A stretch of 64,000 nucleotides of DNA, taken from NCBI GenBank assembly GCA_018771605.1, contig CP076324.1, positions 992,001 to 1,056,000 on the forward strand, written 5' to 3'. The notes under the pieces are model-generated. The model saw only the letters and a program-made list of their open reading frames with translations, was not told the origin of the DNA and did not search any database. The translations under genes and the position numbers were made by a program. Positions within the stretch are counted from its first letter, which is position 1. Each line of letters opens with the position of its first letter. The stretch comes from Aquificota bacterium (GTDB lineage: Bacteria > Aquificota > Aquificia > Aquificales > Aquificaceae). Below are positions 11,012 to 20,500 of the stretch, one piece after another.

Positions 11012-12280
11012 ATGAAGGTAGGTGTTATAAGCTTAGGGTGTGCTAAGAATTTGGTGGATACGGAAGTGCTTTTGGGTAAGCTACGGGCTGGGGGTGCCAA
11101 GCTTGTAAGCGACCCTAAAAAAGCGGATGTAATAATCATAAACACATGCGGTTTTATAGACCCAGCCAAGCAAGAGGCCATAGAAACCATCCTTGAGTTC
11201 TCAGATAAGAAGAAGGTCATCGTAATGGGTTGTTTGGTGCAAAGGTATAAGGAGGAGCTTCAAAAGGAAATACCAGAGGTTATGGCCTACTTTGGCACAG
11301 AAAGTTGGGACCAGATAGTGGAGTTTTTGGGCCTAAGGCCTACCAAAGAAGTCAAAAGGGTTATCACCACTCCAAAATCCTACGCCTACTTAAAGATAGC
11401 TGAAGGTTGCAACCGCCTTTGTTCCTTTTGCGCCATTCCAAACATAAGAGGAAAACATCGTTCAAGGCCTTTGGAAGACATTATAAGGGAGGCAAAGGAT
11501 CTTGCAGAGGAGGGCATAAGGGAGCTATGCGTAGTCTCTCAAGACACCACCTATTACGGGAGGGACCTCTACGGCAAAGGATATCTTTTAAGGCTTCTTG
11601 AGGAGCTTGAGAAGATAGAGGGTATAAGATGGATAAGGCTCTTGTACCTTTATCCCACGGAGATAGAAAATGACCTCATTGATTACATGGCAAGCTCTCA
11701 AAAGCTCATTCCTTACTTTGATATGCCTTTACAACACATATCAAGCCAAGTCTTAAGGAGTATGAGAAGGGGCTACGATGAAGCCTTTGTAAGAAAGCTT
11801 ATAGAGAAGATAAAAAATAAGCTACCCAATGCAGTCCTTAGAACCACCTTTATAGTGGGCTATCCTACGGAAAGTTTGGAAGACTTTGAAAGGCTTTTAT
11901 CTTTTGTATGGGAGGGCCACTTTCACTGGGTAGGTGTCTTCACCTACTACCAAGAGGAGGGCACCCACGCCTTTGGCCTTGGAGACCCAATACCAATGCA
12001 GGAAAAGGAAAGAAGGAAGGAAGAATTGTTAAAGGTCCAGGAGGAGATAAGCAAGAGAAAGAACGAGGAGTTTGTAGGGAAGGAGTTTGAGCTTTTGGTG
12101 GATGGCTTTGATGAAGAGTTTGGCTTTGTGCCAGTGGGAAGGATTTACGCACAGGCTCCAGAAGTGGATGGAATAACTTACATAGAAACGGAGAGAGAGT
12201 TAAAGCCGGGCGACCTTATAAAAGTTAGGATAACCCAAGTGGGAGGGTATGATCTGGGAGCTGTGGAAGAAGTAAAATAA
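11012..12280 (+). CDS. rimO: Ribosomal protein S12 methylthiotransferase
   Basis: The 422-residue radical SAM enzyme adds a methylthio group to an aspartate of ribosomal protein S12. The start KVGVISLGCAKNLVDTEVLL is the RimO-type UPF0004 domain with its cluster Cys. The radical SAM motif CNRLCSFC lies near residue 134, preceded by LKIAEGC, and a TRAM-like domain ends the protein. SLGCAKN separates RimO from MiaB, which reads TYGCQMN. The gene is followed by the tRNA-Arg promoter. Confidence 0.93.
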   Translation: MKVGVISLGCAKNLVDTEVLLGKLRAGGAKLVSDPKKADVIIINTCGFIDPAKQEAIETILEFSDKKKVIVMGCLVQRYKEELQKEIPEVMAYFGTESWDQIVEFLGLRPTKEVKRVITTPKSYAYLKIAEGCNRLCSFCAIPNIRGKHRSRPLEDIIREAKDLAEEGIRELCVVSQDTTYYGRDLYGKGYLLRLLEELEKIEGIRWIRLLYLYPTEIENDLIDYMASSQKLIPYFDMPLQHISSQVLRSMRRGYDEAFVRKLIEKIKNKLPNAVLRTTFIVGYPTESLEDFERLLSFVWEGHFHWVGVFTYYQEEGTHAFGLGDPIPMQEKERRKEELLKVQEEISKRKNEEFVGKEFELLVDGFDEEFGFVPVGRIYAQAPEVDGITYIETERELKPGDLIKVRITQVGGYDLGAVEEVK

Positions 12281-12300
12281 TGCTACAAACTCCTAAGGGC

Positions 12301-12329
12301 TTGATAAACAAAAGCCCAAGTGCTATAAT
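12301..12329 (+). promoter_or_regulatory. Promoter of tRNA-Arg and probably the trehalose operon
   Basis: TTGATA (12301-12306), a 17-nt spacer and TATAAT (12324-12329), ending 9 nt before the mature tRNA 5' end. No other promoter is seen before otsAB. Confidence 0.8.
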
Positions 12330-12338
12330 TATCTCTTA

Positions 12339-12412
12339 GTCCCCGTAGCTCAGAAGGATAGAGCGCGAGATTCCTAATCTCGAGGTCGGCGGTTCGACTC
12401 CGCCCGGGGACG
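12339..12412 (+). tRNA. tRNA-Arg (anticodon CCT)
   Basis: A full cloverleaf is present. The acceptor GTCCCCG (12339-12345) pairs with CGGGGAC (12405-12411). The anticodon stem CGAGA/TCTCG encloses TTCCTAA with CCT at 12373-12375. The T stem GGCGG/CCGCC encloses TTCGACT. The discriminator is G12412 and CCA is not encoded. The otsAB coding sequence starts 13 nt after the tRNA end. Confidence 0.95.
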
Positions 12413-12425
12413 CTTGCATAAAGTC

Positions 12426-14606
12426 ATGAAATTAGTTATAGTAGCAAACAGGCTTCCCCATAGCGTCAAAAGTGTTGAACCTTTAGAGCTTCAAAAAAGT
12501 CCGGGCGGTCTGGCATCTGGACTGTATACCTTTTTAAAAAGGGCTTCTGTAGAAGACTGGTTATGGGTGGGATGGGCAGGCTCCAGCCTGAGCAAAAAAA
12601 GTATAGAAAAGATAAGGGATGTTCTGCGAGAAGAACACAGGATACTTCCCGTGTATGTACCTGAAAGGCTAATGGATAGATTTTACAATGGTTTTTGCAA
12701 CAAAACCCTCTGGCCCCTCTTTCACAGCATGCCCACCCTATCATCCTATGAAAGAAATGCCTGGGAAAGCTACTTAGAGGTAAACAGGCTATTCTTAAAG
12801 ACGCTTCTTGAACATACCCAGTTAGACTCGGATACTTTCCTCTGGATACACGACTACCATCTTATGCTACTGCCTGCCCTCGTGAGAGAGGCTATGCCTT
12901 ATGCAAACATAGGCTTTTTCCTTCATATTCCTTTTCCACCGCCGGAGATATTCGCCCAACTTCCGTGGAGGAGGGAAGTATTGGAGGGTCTTTTGGGTGC
13001 AGACCTGATAGGCTTTCACACCTACGAATACACCACCAACTTCCTCCGCAGTCTAATGAACGTCTTAGGCATTGAACATACTATGGGGGAACTCATTTAT
13101 AAGGACAGAGTTGTAAAAGTGGGTACCTTCCCTATGGGTATTGACTTTCAACTCTTTAACGAGTTTAAAGGGGATGAGGAAAAGGTAAAGGCTATAAGGG
13201 AAACCTTAGGCAACAAACGCATAGTCTTTTCAGTGGATAGACTGGACTACACGAAAGGAATATACAATAGACTGCTTGCCTTTGAAGATTTTTTAAACAG
13301 AAGAAAAGACTGGCACGGAAGGGTGGTGATGATACTAAACCTTGTGCCTTCAAGGGAAGGGGTAGAGCACTACCAAAGGATGAAAAGACAGATAGAGGAA
13401 AAGGTAGCGCAGATAAACGGCGCTTTTGGACACATAGAATGGGTACCCATACTATACCACTACAAATCTTTGCCCACCGAAGAGCTTATAGCCTACTACA
13501 GAGCTTGTGATGTTATTTTAGTAACCCCCATAAAAGACGGCATGAACTTGGTGGCTAAGGAGTTTGTTGCCTCAAGAAGGGATTTGAGGGGCGTTTTAGT
13601 GCTTTCTGAATTTGCAGGAAGTGGTAAGGAACTCGGTGAAGCCCTTCTGGTGAATCCAAACTCTGTAGAGGAGCTTTCAAAAGCTATAGAAAACGCCCTT
13701 GAGATGCCAGAAGAGGAGCAAGAAAACAGGCTTCGCATAATGCAGGAAAGACTAAGAAGATACGATGTGCTAAAATGGGGCATGGATTTTATAGAAAGTC
13801 TTAAAGGAGCCGTCTCCAAGAGGAATATGCTAAAAACAAGGGAGCTAAACAGCAGACTCCTGAAGAAGTTAAAGGACATGTATAAAGGCGCAAAGAAAAA
13901 GATCCTCTTTATAGATTATGACGGCACGCTTGTGCCCATAGCTAAACGCCCCAGTTTTGCAGTGCCTACCCAAGAGGTAAAAGAACTGTTAAGAAGGCTA
14001 AGCGGTGTAGAAAACACAAGGGTGGTTTTGATATCCGGCAGGAGAAAGGAAGAGCTTGAAAACTGGTTCGGAGACCTGCCTATAGTCATTGTAGCCGAAC
14101 ACGGATGCTGGGTCAGAAGACAGGGAAGCGATTGGGAAGCCACTTGTAGTATGGACAATGAGCTGAGAGAAAGGGTAAAGACAATAATGGAGGTGTATGT
14201 GGATAGACTGCCCCAGTCCTTTCTGGAAGAAAAGAACTCTACCTTAGCCTTTCATTACAGGAATGCAGACCAGGAGATGGCTTCTATTTTAGTATCCAGC
14301 TTAGTGGATGAGCTTACAGCCCTCCTGTCAAACACGGACATGTCCCTTCTCTTAGGTAATAAGGTGGTGGAAGTAAGAAAGTCCGGTATAAACAAAGGCA
14401 CGGTAGCTCTGTCCTTCTTGCAAGAAGAGGATTACGATTTTGTGCTAGCTATAGGCGATGACGTAACGGATGAAAACATGTTTAAAGTATTACCTTCCAA
14501 TGCAGTAAGCATCAAAGTGGGCACAGGCTCATCCTTTGCAAGGTATCATGTAACTTCCCAGCAGGAAGCTCTGAATTTATTAAAATACCTGATGAGCGAT
14601 GACTGA
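12426..14606 (+). CDS. otsAB: Trehalose-6-phosphate synthase/phosphatase fusion
   Basis: The 726-residue protein joins two enzymes of trehalose synthesis. Residues about 1-460 are a GT20 synthase (VIVANRLPHS, LWIHDYHLMLLPALVR, FSVDRLDYTKGI, KDGMNLVAKEF). Residues about 490-726 are a HAD phosphatase (LFIDYDGTLVPIA, GDDVTDENMF). The first makes trehalose 6-phosphate from UDP- or ADP-glucose and glucose 6-phosphate; the second removes the phosphate. I chose ATG 12426; an in-frame TTG at 12414 starts one base after the tRNA. No Shine-Dalgarno is seen. The stop overlaps the next start. Codon use looks richer in CTG and CCGG than in neighbouring genes, by eye. Confidence 0.93.
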   Translation: MKLVIVANRLPHSVKSVEPLELQKSPGGLASGLYTFLKRASVEDWLWVGWAGSSLSKKSIEKIRDVLREEHRILPVYVPERLMDRFYNGFCNKTLWPLFHSMPTLSSYERNAWESYLEVNRLFLKTLLEHTQLDSDTFLWIHDYHLMLLPALVREAMPYANIGFFLHIPFPPPEIFAQLPWRREVLEGLLGADLIGFHTYEYTTNFLRSLMNVLGIEHTMGELIYKDRVVKVGTFPMGIDFQLFNEFKGDEEKVKAIRETLGNKRIVFSVDRLDYTKGIYNRLLAFEDFLNRRKDWHGRVVMILNLVPSREGVEHYQRMKRQIEEKVAQINGAFGHIEWVPILYHYKSLPTEELIAYYRACDVILVTPIKDGMNLVAKEFVASRRDLRGVLVLSEFAGSGKELGEALLVNPNSVEELSKAIENALEMPEEEQENRLRIMQERLRRYDVLKWGMDFIESLKGAVSKRNMLKTRELNSRLLKKLKDMYKGAKKKILFIDYDGTLVPIAKRPSFAVPTQEVKELLRRLSGVENTRVVLISGRRKEELENWFGDLPIVIVAEHGCWVRRQGSDWEATCSMDNELRERVKTIMEVYVDRLPQSFLEEKNSTLAFHYRNADQEMASILVSSLVDELTALLSNTDMSLLLGNKVVEVRKSGINKGTVALSFLQEEDYDFVLAIGDDVTDENMFKVLPSNAVSIKVGTGSSFARYHVTSQQEALNLLKYLMSDD

Positions 14607-15225
14607 TGTATTTTACTTTAAAACGGAGATATGGGTGCCTCTCTACACGGGAGTTAAAGCAGAAAGCCTTCAGGAGTTTTATGAGGCTCTTCTCAGTGTG
14701 CCAAACGGTAGCCTCCTCTACCACCTGTACATAAACCTTTTTAACTATCATAACCTGCCAACCATGTACACCAACAGTTTTGCTTACTGGTTTCAACACA
14801 TAGGCTGCGATGCTCTGGCGGAAAAAATAAGCTCCATAGACCCAACCCGTTATCATGACCTGGAAGCCCTCAGGGAAAGGCTGATAGAAATACTTTCAGA
14901 ACACAAAGAGGACTGCGCCAAAAGACAGGCAAGCCCCTTTTATTTTATGGATATATACAGAGAGGTAATTGACACGGGAGAGCATGCCACCAGCCTGGAA
15001 GAACTCATAAAAGGCATAGAAAAATCCAGCATATATTCTCTTTTTCACCACCTTATAACCTCAAAGATTGACAATAAAAGGGTGATAAACGACTACTCCC
15101 AATGGCTCATGAGTATGGGCTATCCGAAGAAGGCGGAGCTCATAGAAGCTTTAGATTTATACGCGCTTAACCTGTATGAGGTGAAAAGTCTTATACTGGA
15201 GATTCTAAAAGATGATAAGACTTGA
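14599..15225 (+). CDS. DUF5752-like protein of the trehalose operon
   Basis: A 208-residue soluble protein with no signal peptide or membrane segment. It resembles a family of unknown function (recalled as DUF5752) found beside trehalose synthase genes. Visible features are FYFKTEIWVPLYTGVKAES at the start, a helical HLYINLFNYHNLPT segment and FAYWFQHIGCDALAEKIS near residue 60. It overlaps otsAB by 8 nt and treT by 14 nt, so the three are translated together. A role in regulating or scaffolding the trehalose enzymes is only a guess. Confidence 0.7.
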   Translation: MTDVFYFKTEIWVPLYTGVKAESLQEFYEALLSVPNGSLLYHLYINLFNYHNLPTMYTNSFAYWFQHIGCDALAEKISSIDPTRYHDLEALRERLIEILSEHKEDCAKRQASPFYFMDIYREVIDTGEHATSLEELIKGIEKSSIYSLFHHLITSKIDNKRVINDYSQWLMSMGYPKKAELIEALDLYALNLYEVKSLILEILKDDKT

Positions 15226-16426
15226 GGATTACGCAAAATATACAAACGGTGAAGCTATTGAAGAACTGCAGAAAATAGCCGAAGATTTAAAGGGTCTTAA
15301 AGTGCTTCATATAAACACCACAAGAGAAGGCGGTGGTGTTGCGGAGATACTTTCGCGCTTAGTGCCCCTTATGCAAGCCTTAGGCATTCAAACCCACTGG
15401 GAAGTTTTTACAGGTCCGGAAGAATTCTTCAGGTTTACAAAAAAGCTACACAACATGCTCCATCTGCCGGGCTCTGGCACCATAGAAAGCTCTGAAGTAG
15501 CCCTGTATTTGAAGACTACCTACACAAACCTGGAAAGGATAAGGACGCAGGATTACGATGTGGTGTTTGTGCACGACCCACAGCCTATGGGCATGGTTAT
15601 AAACAAAGAGAAGCATCAAAAATGGGTCTGGAGATGCCACATAGATACCTCCACCCCGGACCCTAAAGCCTGGGACTTTATAGAGCTCTTTGTGAATGCT
15701 TACGATGTTGCCATTTTCCATATACCGGAGTTTGTCTACGAGAAGCTCAGCATCCCTTCCTACATCATACCACCCTCTATAGACCCTCTACATCCTAAGA
15801 ATGCGGAAATTGAGGAAGATTTCAGAATAAATACCCTTACCAAATACGGCATAGACCCGGAAAGGCCTATACTCCTGCAGGTTTCTCGCTTTGACAGGCT
15901 AAAAGACCCCTTTGGTGTATATAAGGCTTACAGAATGGTAAAGGAAAGGTATGACTGCCAGCTAATATTTGCCGGCTCTTACGCCGGCGATGACCCGGAA
16001 GGACAGGAGGTATACACAGAGCTTATAAACCTTACCGCTGGAGAGAAAGATGTCTTTGTTCTAAATTTGCCACCCAACAGCCACTTGGAGATAAACGCTC
16101 TTCAGAGGTCTGCCACTGTGGTATTTCAAAAGTCCATAAGAGAGGGTTTTGGGCTTGTAGTTTCGGAAGCTATGTGGAAGGAAAAGCCCGTCATAGGCGG
16201 TAATGTGGGCGGTATAAGAAGGCAAATCGTAGATGGTTTGACCGGGTTTCTGGTGAGCACCGTTGAAGGAGCCGCCTATAGGGCAAGACAGCTACTTGCG
16301 GACAAAGAGCTAAGAATAAAAATGGGCCTTTACGCAAAAGAAAGAGTAAAGCATCGCTTTCTGATAATAAGACATCTTAAAGACTACGTAGCACTCATAA
16401 GGAGCCTATGTTTGAAAAGGTCTTAA
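15212..16426 (+). CDS. treT: Trehalose glycosyltransferring synthase TreT
   Basis: The 404-residue GT4 enzyme makes or breaks trehalose using a nucleotide-glucose and free glucose. The start LKVLHINTTREGGGVAEIL, the VFVHDPQPMGM and WRCHIDTSTPD segments, LLQVSRFDRLKDPFGV and the EX7E-like IREGFGLVVSEAMWKEKP are those of the TreT group known in Thermococcus and Thermoproteus. With otsAB this gives the operon two separate routes to trehalose. The last 19 nt overlap the ClC start. Confidence 0.88.
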   Translation: MIRLEDYAKYTNGEAIEELQKIAEDLKGLKVLHINTTREGGGVAEILSRLVPLMQALGIQTHWEVFTGPEEFFRFTKKLHNMLHLPGSGTIESSEVALYLKTTYTNLERIRTQDYDVVFVHDPQPMGMVINKEKHQKWVWRCHIDTSTPDPKAWDFIELFVNAYDVAIFHIPEFVYEKLSIPSYIIPPSIDPLHPKNAEIEEDFRINTLTKYGIDPERPILLQVSRFDRLKDPFGVYKAYRMVKERYDCQLIFAGSYAGDDPEGQEVYTELINLTAGEKDVFVLNLPPNSHLEINALQRSATVVFQKSIREGFGLVVSEAMWKEKPVIGGNVGGIRRQIVDGLTGFLVSTVEGAAYRARQLLADKELRIKMGLYAKERVKHRFLIIRHLKDYVALIRSLCLKRS

Positions 16427-18107
16427 ATAAAACCTTCAAAAAACACCTTATGTATGTATTGTTGGGCGTCCTCTGTGGTTTTGTGGCGGTAATCTTTGTG
16501 TATGCAATAGATTTAGTGGAAAGCTACACTTTGAACCTCATTGCTCACTACTACCCTCCTAAACCTGCCGGAGAAGGCTACAGAGAAGCCTTTACCTTTT
16601 ATCCTGAACGTTTTTACCTCCTGCCCCTTCTTACCGCTCTTGCTGGACTGATTTCCGGAATTTTAACAACCTTTTTATCTCCGGAATCTGCGGGCGTAGG
16701 CACCGACTCGGCAATAAAAGCCTACCATGAAGAAAAAAGGCTCTCCTTTTTGTCCTCCGTGGTCAAGTTGATAACCTCTTCTTTCACCATAGGCATGGGT
16801 GGCACCTCCGGAAGGGAGGGACCCATAGCTCTGATAGGTGCAGGTATAGGTTCTACCCTGTCAAGCCTTTTACAGCTTCCTAAGGAAGAAGGAAGAGTTA
16901 TGCTGGGGGTAGGGCTCGGAGCCGGTATTTCTGCCATATTCAAAGCTCCTCTGGCTGGTGCCTTAATAAGCGCGGAGGTGTTTTTTAAAAAGGACTTTGA
17001 CATAGAGAACTTGATACCGGCCTTTTTGGCTTGTATAAGCTCCTATATAACGGTGGGTTTTTCCTTGGCTTTGAGCCAATATTTTCGGTGCATATTCCGG
17101 AGGGTGTAAATCTAAAGGCTTCTGCACTCTTTGCCTACTTTTTCTTCGGTTTGTTCTGTGCCATCTTTGTGAGGCTCTTTATTTTACTATTCTTCAGGGT
17201 AAAAGCTCTTTTTGAAGAATTAAAGATAAAGCATTATTTAAAGCCTGTTATCGGCGGATTTATGGCAGGCATTGTGGGAATACTTTCACCCTTTGCCATA
17301 GGAAACGGGTACGGATATCTGCAACTTATACTGGATTTAAAGCTAACAGACCCTCTGCTTATACTTGCCGGGGCTATTGGGGTTGCTTTGGGTGTTTCCT
17401 TTACCCTTGGCTCTGGTATGTCCGGCGGTATCTTTGGACCTTCTGTTATGATAGGTGGTCTTTTTGGGGCTTTCTATAGCCTGCTTCTCAACGGATACTT
17501 TGGGCTTGACCTTCATGTGCCTTCCTTTACTGTAGTGGGAATGGTAACCTTCTTTGGAGCTTCCGCAAAGGCTCCCCTCTCTACACTTATACTCATATCA
17601 GAAATGACAGGAGGATACTCCCTTTTGGTGCCTGCCATGCTTTCCATATTCACCGCTTACCTGCTTTCCGGAGATAGGAGCATCTTTCCAAGTCAAGTCA
17701 ATACAAGGCTTGATTCCGTAGCATACAGGGAAGAATGGGGGCTTTTGAAGCTTGAGAAGCTCAAGGTAAAGGACTACATGGCTGAAGCTATAACCCTGCA
17801 AGCCCACCAGCCTGTAGAAGAGGCTAAAAGACTGATGCAAGAGCATTTAATTAGCGGTCTGGTGGTCTTAGAAGGGGGACGGCTTGTCGGAATCCTCACA
17901 AAGAGCGACCTCAGTAAGGAAGGAAAGACCGTAAGAGACCTAATGAGCGTCAATGTTATAACCGTAAAGCCGGAAGAGAGCTTAGCCAATGCGCTCAGAC
18001 TTATGCTCACAAAGGGTATAGGGCATCTTCCCGTAGTTAAAGAAGAAAAACTTTTGGGCATCATAACTCGCGAGGACATAGCAAGGGCGGTAAGGGAGTT
18101 AAAATAA
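16408..18107 (+). pseudogene. ClC-family chloride channel/antiporter with CBS pair, frame broken at a T5 run
   Basis: Two frames join into one ClC protein: 16408 to about 17062 (first half) and about 17060 to 18107 (second half plus two CBS domains). Adding one T to the T5 run at 17058-17062 gives TVGFFLGFEPIFSV and a 566-residue protein. Motifs include the gating-Glu GREGPIALIGAG, APLAG, GSGMSGGIFGPSVMIGG and CBS pairs ending LVGILTKSDL and LLGIITREDI. The position of the inner proton glutamate of E. coli ClC reads Val (LISAEV), so coupling to protons may be lost. It is the last gene of the trehalose operon. The break could be a sequence error, a real mutation or a slippage site. Confidence 0.85.
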
Positions 18108-18111
18108 AAGT

Positions 18112-18603
18112 ATGCTACAGATAGAGGTGCTTCAGGGAAGCCTACTTGAGATTGAGGCTGATGCTATTGTGAACCCTTCTAACTCTCTGGGCTATATGGG
18201 TGGTGGTGTGGCAGGGGTTATAAAGAGGGCTGGAGGGGAGGAGATAGAAAGGGAAGCCATAAAAAAGGCACCCATACCCGTAGGTTCTGCCATAATTACC
18301 ACGGCGGGAAGGCTTCCCTTTAAGGGTGTGATACACGCACCCACCATGGAAGAGCCTGCCATGGAAACCACAGAGGAAAAGGTAAGGAAAGCGGTAAGGG
18401 CTTCCCTTGAGCTGGCTGATAAGCTTGGCTTTGAAAGTATTGCCATGCCCGGCATGGGCACTGGTGTGGGTAGGCTTCCAAAGGATATAGCTGCAAGGGC
18501 TATGATAGAGGAGATAAGGGCTTTTAAGCCATTAAGCCTAAGAAAGGTAATTCTTGTAGACTTAGATAGCCAGATGGTGGAGGAGTGGAGGAAAAACCTC
18601 TGA
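18112..18603 (+). CDS. Macro-domain protein
   Basis: The 163-residue single-domain protein has the ADP-ribose-binding signature: ADAIVNPSNSLGYMGGGVAGVIKRAGG near the start and AMPGMGTGVGRLPKDIAARAM in the second half. Macro domains bind or hydrolyse ADP-ribose and its derivatives, often removing the group from proteins or acetyl-ADP-ribose. It follows the ClC stop by 4 nt and abuts pabB, but its codon use looks like the host genes, so it may not belong to the trehalose island functionally. Confidence 0.9.
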   Translation: MLQIEVLQGSLLEIEADAIVNPSNSLGYMGGGVAGVIKRAGGEEIEREAIKKAPIPVGSAIITTAGRLPFKGVIHAPTMEEPAMETTEEKVRKAVRASLELADKLGFESIAMPGMGTGVGRLPKDIAARAMIEEIRAFKPLSLRKVILVDLDSQMVEEWRKNL

Positions 18604-19625
18604 ATGAGGCTTATCCTTTCTGGGGGGTGGCTAAAAGAAAGGGGCATTTTTGAAGCAAATGTAAAAAAAGTCCATTTCCTTAACTCCTTAAAAGATTTAA
18701 AAGATGTAAAACTTGGCTTTATTGTCCTCTCTTACCATCTTTCTTCACAGACTTTAAACCTTCATTTAAAGGATTCTTCTTACCCCAAAGTCATAATTTT
18801 GGAGCTTGAAGGCTTTTCACCCTTTAACAGAAAAAGGAAGGATACAAACCTTAAGCTTTTAGCCTCATCCCTTGATGAAAAGGCTTATGTGGAAAGGGTA
18901 AAAAAGGTAAAGGAGTTTATCTCTGAAGGCGTCGTATACCAGCTTAACCTTACCTGTAGGTTTGACTTCCATCTGGATGGTAAGCCTCTTGACCTTTTTT
19001 TGAAGTATTACAAGGCACAACCAGTGCCTTATGCCTTTTTTCTTGACCTTGAGGACTTTTACCTTATAAGCGGTTCTATGGAGCTTTTTTTGGAAAAGAG
19101 GGGAATAAGTTGGTTAGCAAGCCTATAAAAGGCACGGCAAAAAGAAAGAAGGACTTGGAAAAAAGCCAAAAGGACAAAGCAGAAAACCTCATGATAACAG
19201 ACATGGTTAGGAACGACCTTTCAAGGGTTGCCATGCCAGGTAGTGTAAGGGTGGAAGAGCTTTTTAAGATTGAAAGGTTTAAAACACTCTTTCAGATGCA
19301 CTCCTCGGTTGTGGCACAAACGAGGGAAAGCCTTCAAAACATACTAAAAGAGACCTTTCCACCAGCCTCTGTGGTAGGCGCTCCCAAGAGGAAGGCGGTG
19401 GAGATCATAGACCTTTTGGAGCCTCACAACAGAGAATACTACTGCGGGTGTGCGGGCCTTGTAAGTGAAGAGGACTTTACCTTGAGCGTGCTTATAAGGA
19501 CTGCCATGGGCCATGGTAATAGGCTTTCTTACTATGCGGGTGCGGGCATAGTTTGGGATTCTGTACCAGAAAAGGAGTGGCAAGAGGTTCTTCTAAAGAC
19601 AAAGGCCTTTTATAGCTTAAAATAA
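18604..19625 (+). pseudogene. pabB: Aminodeoxychorismate synthase component I, frame broken by one base
   Basis: Two frames make one chorismate-using enzyme. The first (18604 to about 19103) holds VVYQLNLTCRF and SGSMELFLEK; the second (to 19625) holds KLVSKPIKGT, MVRNDLSRVA, PPASVVGAPKRKAVEII, CGCAGLVSE and YYAGAGIVWDS. The PIKGT Lys fits PabB, which makes aminodeoxychorismate for folate. One extra base in the A4 (19094-19097) or G4 (19100-19103) run restores a 340-residue protein. All motifs downstream remain intact, so decay is at most recent. It begins directly after the macro-gene stop. Confidence 0.85.
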
Positions 19626-19632
19626 AATCATT

Positions 19633-20484
19633 GTGAAGGTCATACCACCACAGGAGAGGTTTTTCAACTTTGAAGATTCAGAAAGGCTAAAGGACTTTTT
19701 CCTAAAAGCCTGTGAGGTTTTTAAGGACTACAGGTTTATCATGCTTCCCTCCCTTGAGATATACAGCCATGAGCTTTATGGAGAGAGTCCTTTTATAGTT
19801 GGTAGCCTTCAGGATGGAAGCCTTTTGTGTCTTAGAAGGGATTGGACTGTGAGCCTTGCGCGCTTTTTGAGCCTTCAAAAGGATTTGCCCCTACCCCTAA
19901 AGGTCTTCTATTGGGGAAACGTTTTCTCACCAGGGGGAAGCTTGGAAAGTTATCAGGTGGGCGTGGAACTCCTTGGAGACCCATCCGTAGAGGCGGAGGT
20001 GGAGGTCCTTCAGTCCATAGGCGACTACCTAAGGGCTTGTGGTATGGAGAATCTTACCCTTAGCCTTGGACATGTGGCCATAGTGGAAGAACTTCTAAAT
20101 AAGTATGGAGAGTCTTACAGGCAAGCCATACTGGAGAAGAACTTCTCCCTTCTTTCCTCCGTTGGGCCTTTAAGGGACCTTTTGCTTGCCAATGGAGGCT
20201 TTGAGGTGCTTGATTCTTTTGAGAAGAAATATCCAGAGTTTTCTACCCATTGCCATAGGCTAAGGGAAGTGGCCCAAAGGCTAAAAGGCTTTAACATCCT
20301 CTTTGACCTTTCCGAAATTAGACCAAAGGCCTACTATACGGGCCTTGTCTTTGAATTTTTCCATCCAAGGGTGGGACAGCCTTTGGCTGGGGGAGGAAGG
20401 TATGACGGCCTTTATAAAAACCTTGGTAGGGATATATGCGCCTTCGGCGGTGCTATTTACCTTGACCTTTTGTTAGAGGTTTAG
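19633..20484 (+). CDS. hisZ: ATP phosphoribosyltransferase regulatory subunit HisZ
   Basis: The 283-residue protein resembles the catalytic core of histidyl-tRNA synthetase without the anticodon domain. It has [13 protein letters not shown] (motif 2-like), [30 protein letters not shown] and [11 protein letters not shown]. Such proteins are HisZ, which partners the short form of HisG at the first step of histidine synthesis. The start is GTG (19633), with TAAAAT shortly upstream. The short length, against about 320-420 for many HisZ, is noted. Confidence 0.8.
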   Translation: MKVIPPQERFFNFEDSERLKDFFLKACEVFKDYRFIMLPSLEIYSHELYGESPFIVGSLQDGSLLCLRRDWTVSLARFLSLQKDLPLPLKVFYWGNVFSPGGSLESYQVGVELLGDPSVEAEVEVLQSIGDYLRACGMENLTLSLGHVAIVEELLNKYGESYRQAILEKNFSLLSSVGPLRDLLLANGGFEVLDSFEKKYPEFSTHCHRLREVAQRLKGFNILFDLSEIRPKAYYTGLVFEFFHPRVGQPLAGGGRYDGLYKNLGRDICAFGGAIYLDLLLEV

Positions 20485-20500
20485 CTTAAAATATTCATAC

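Noticed and set aside
12339-12412. tRNA-Arg as the attachment site of an integrated island
   Set aside because: No integrase gene and no second copy of the tRNA 3' end was seen downstream to about 18200; the different codon use of the trehalose genes stays only a hint.
12414-12425. TTG start for otsAB one base after the tRNA
   Set aside because: The ATG at 12426 opens the conserved MKLVIVANRLP sequence; the extra four residues are not part of the family.
19633-20484. Histidyl-tRNA synthetase
   Set aside because: The anticodon-binding domain is missing and the length is 283 residues, which fits HisZ better.
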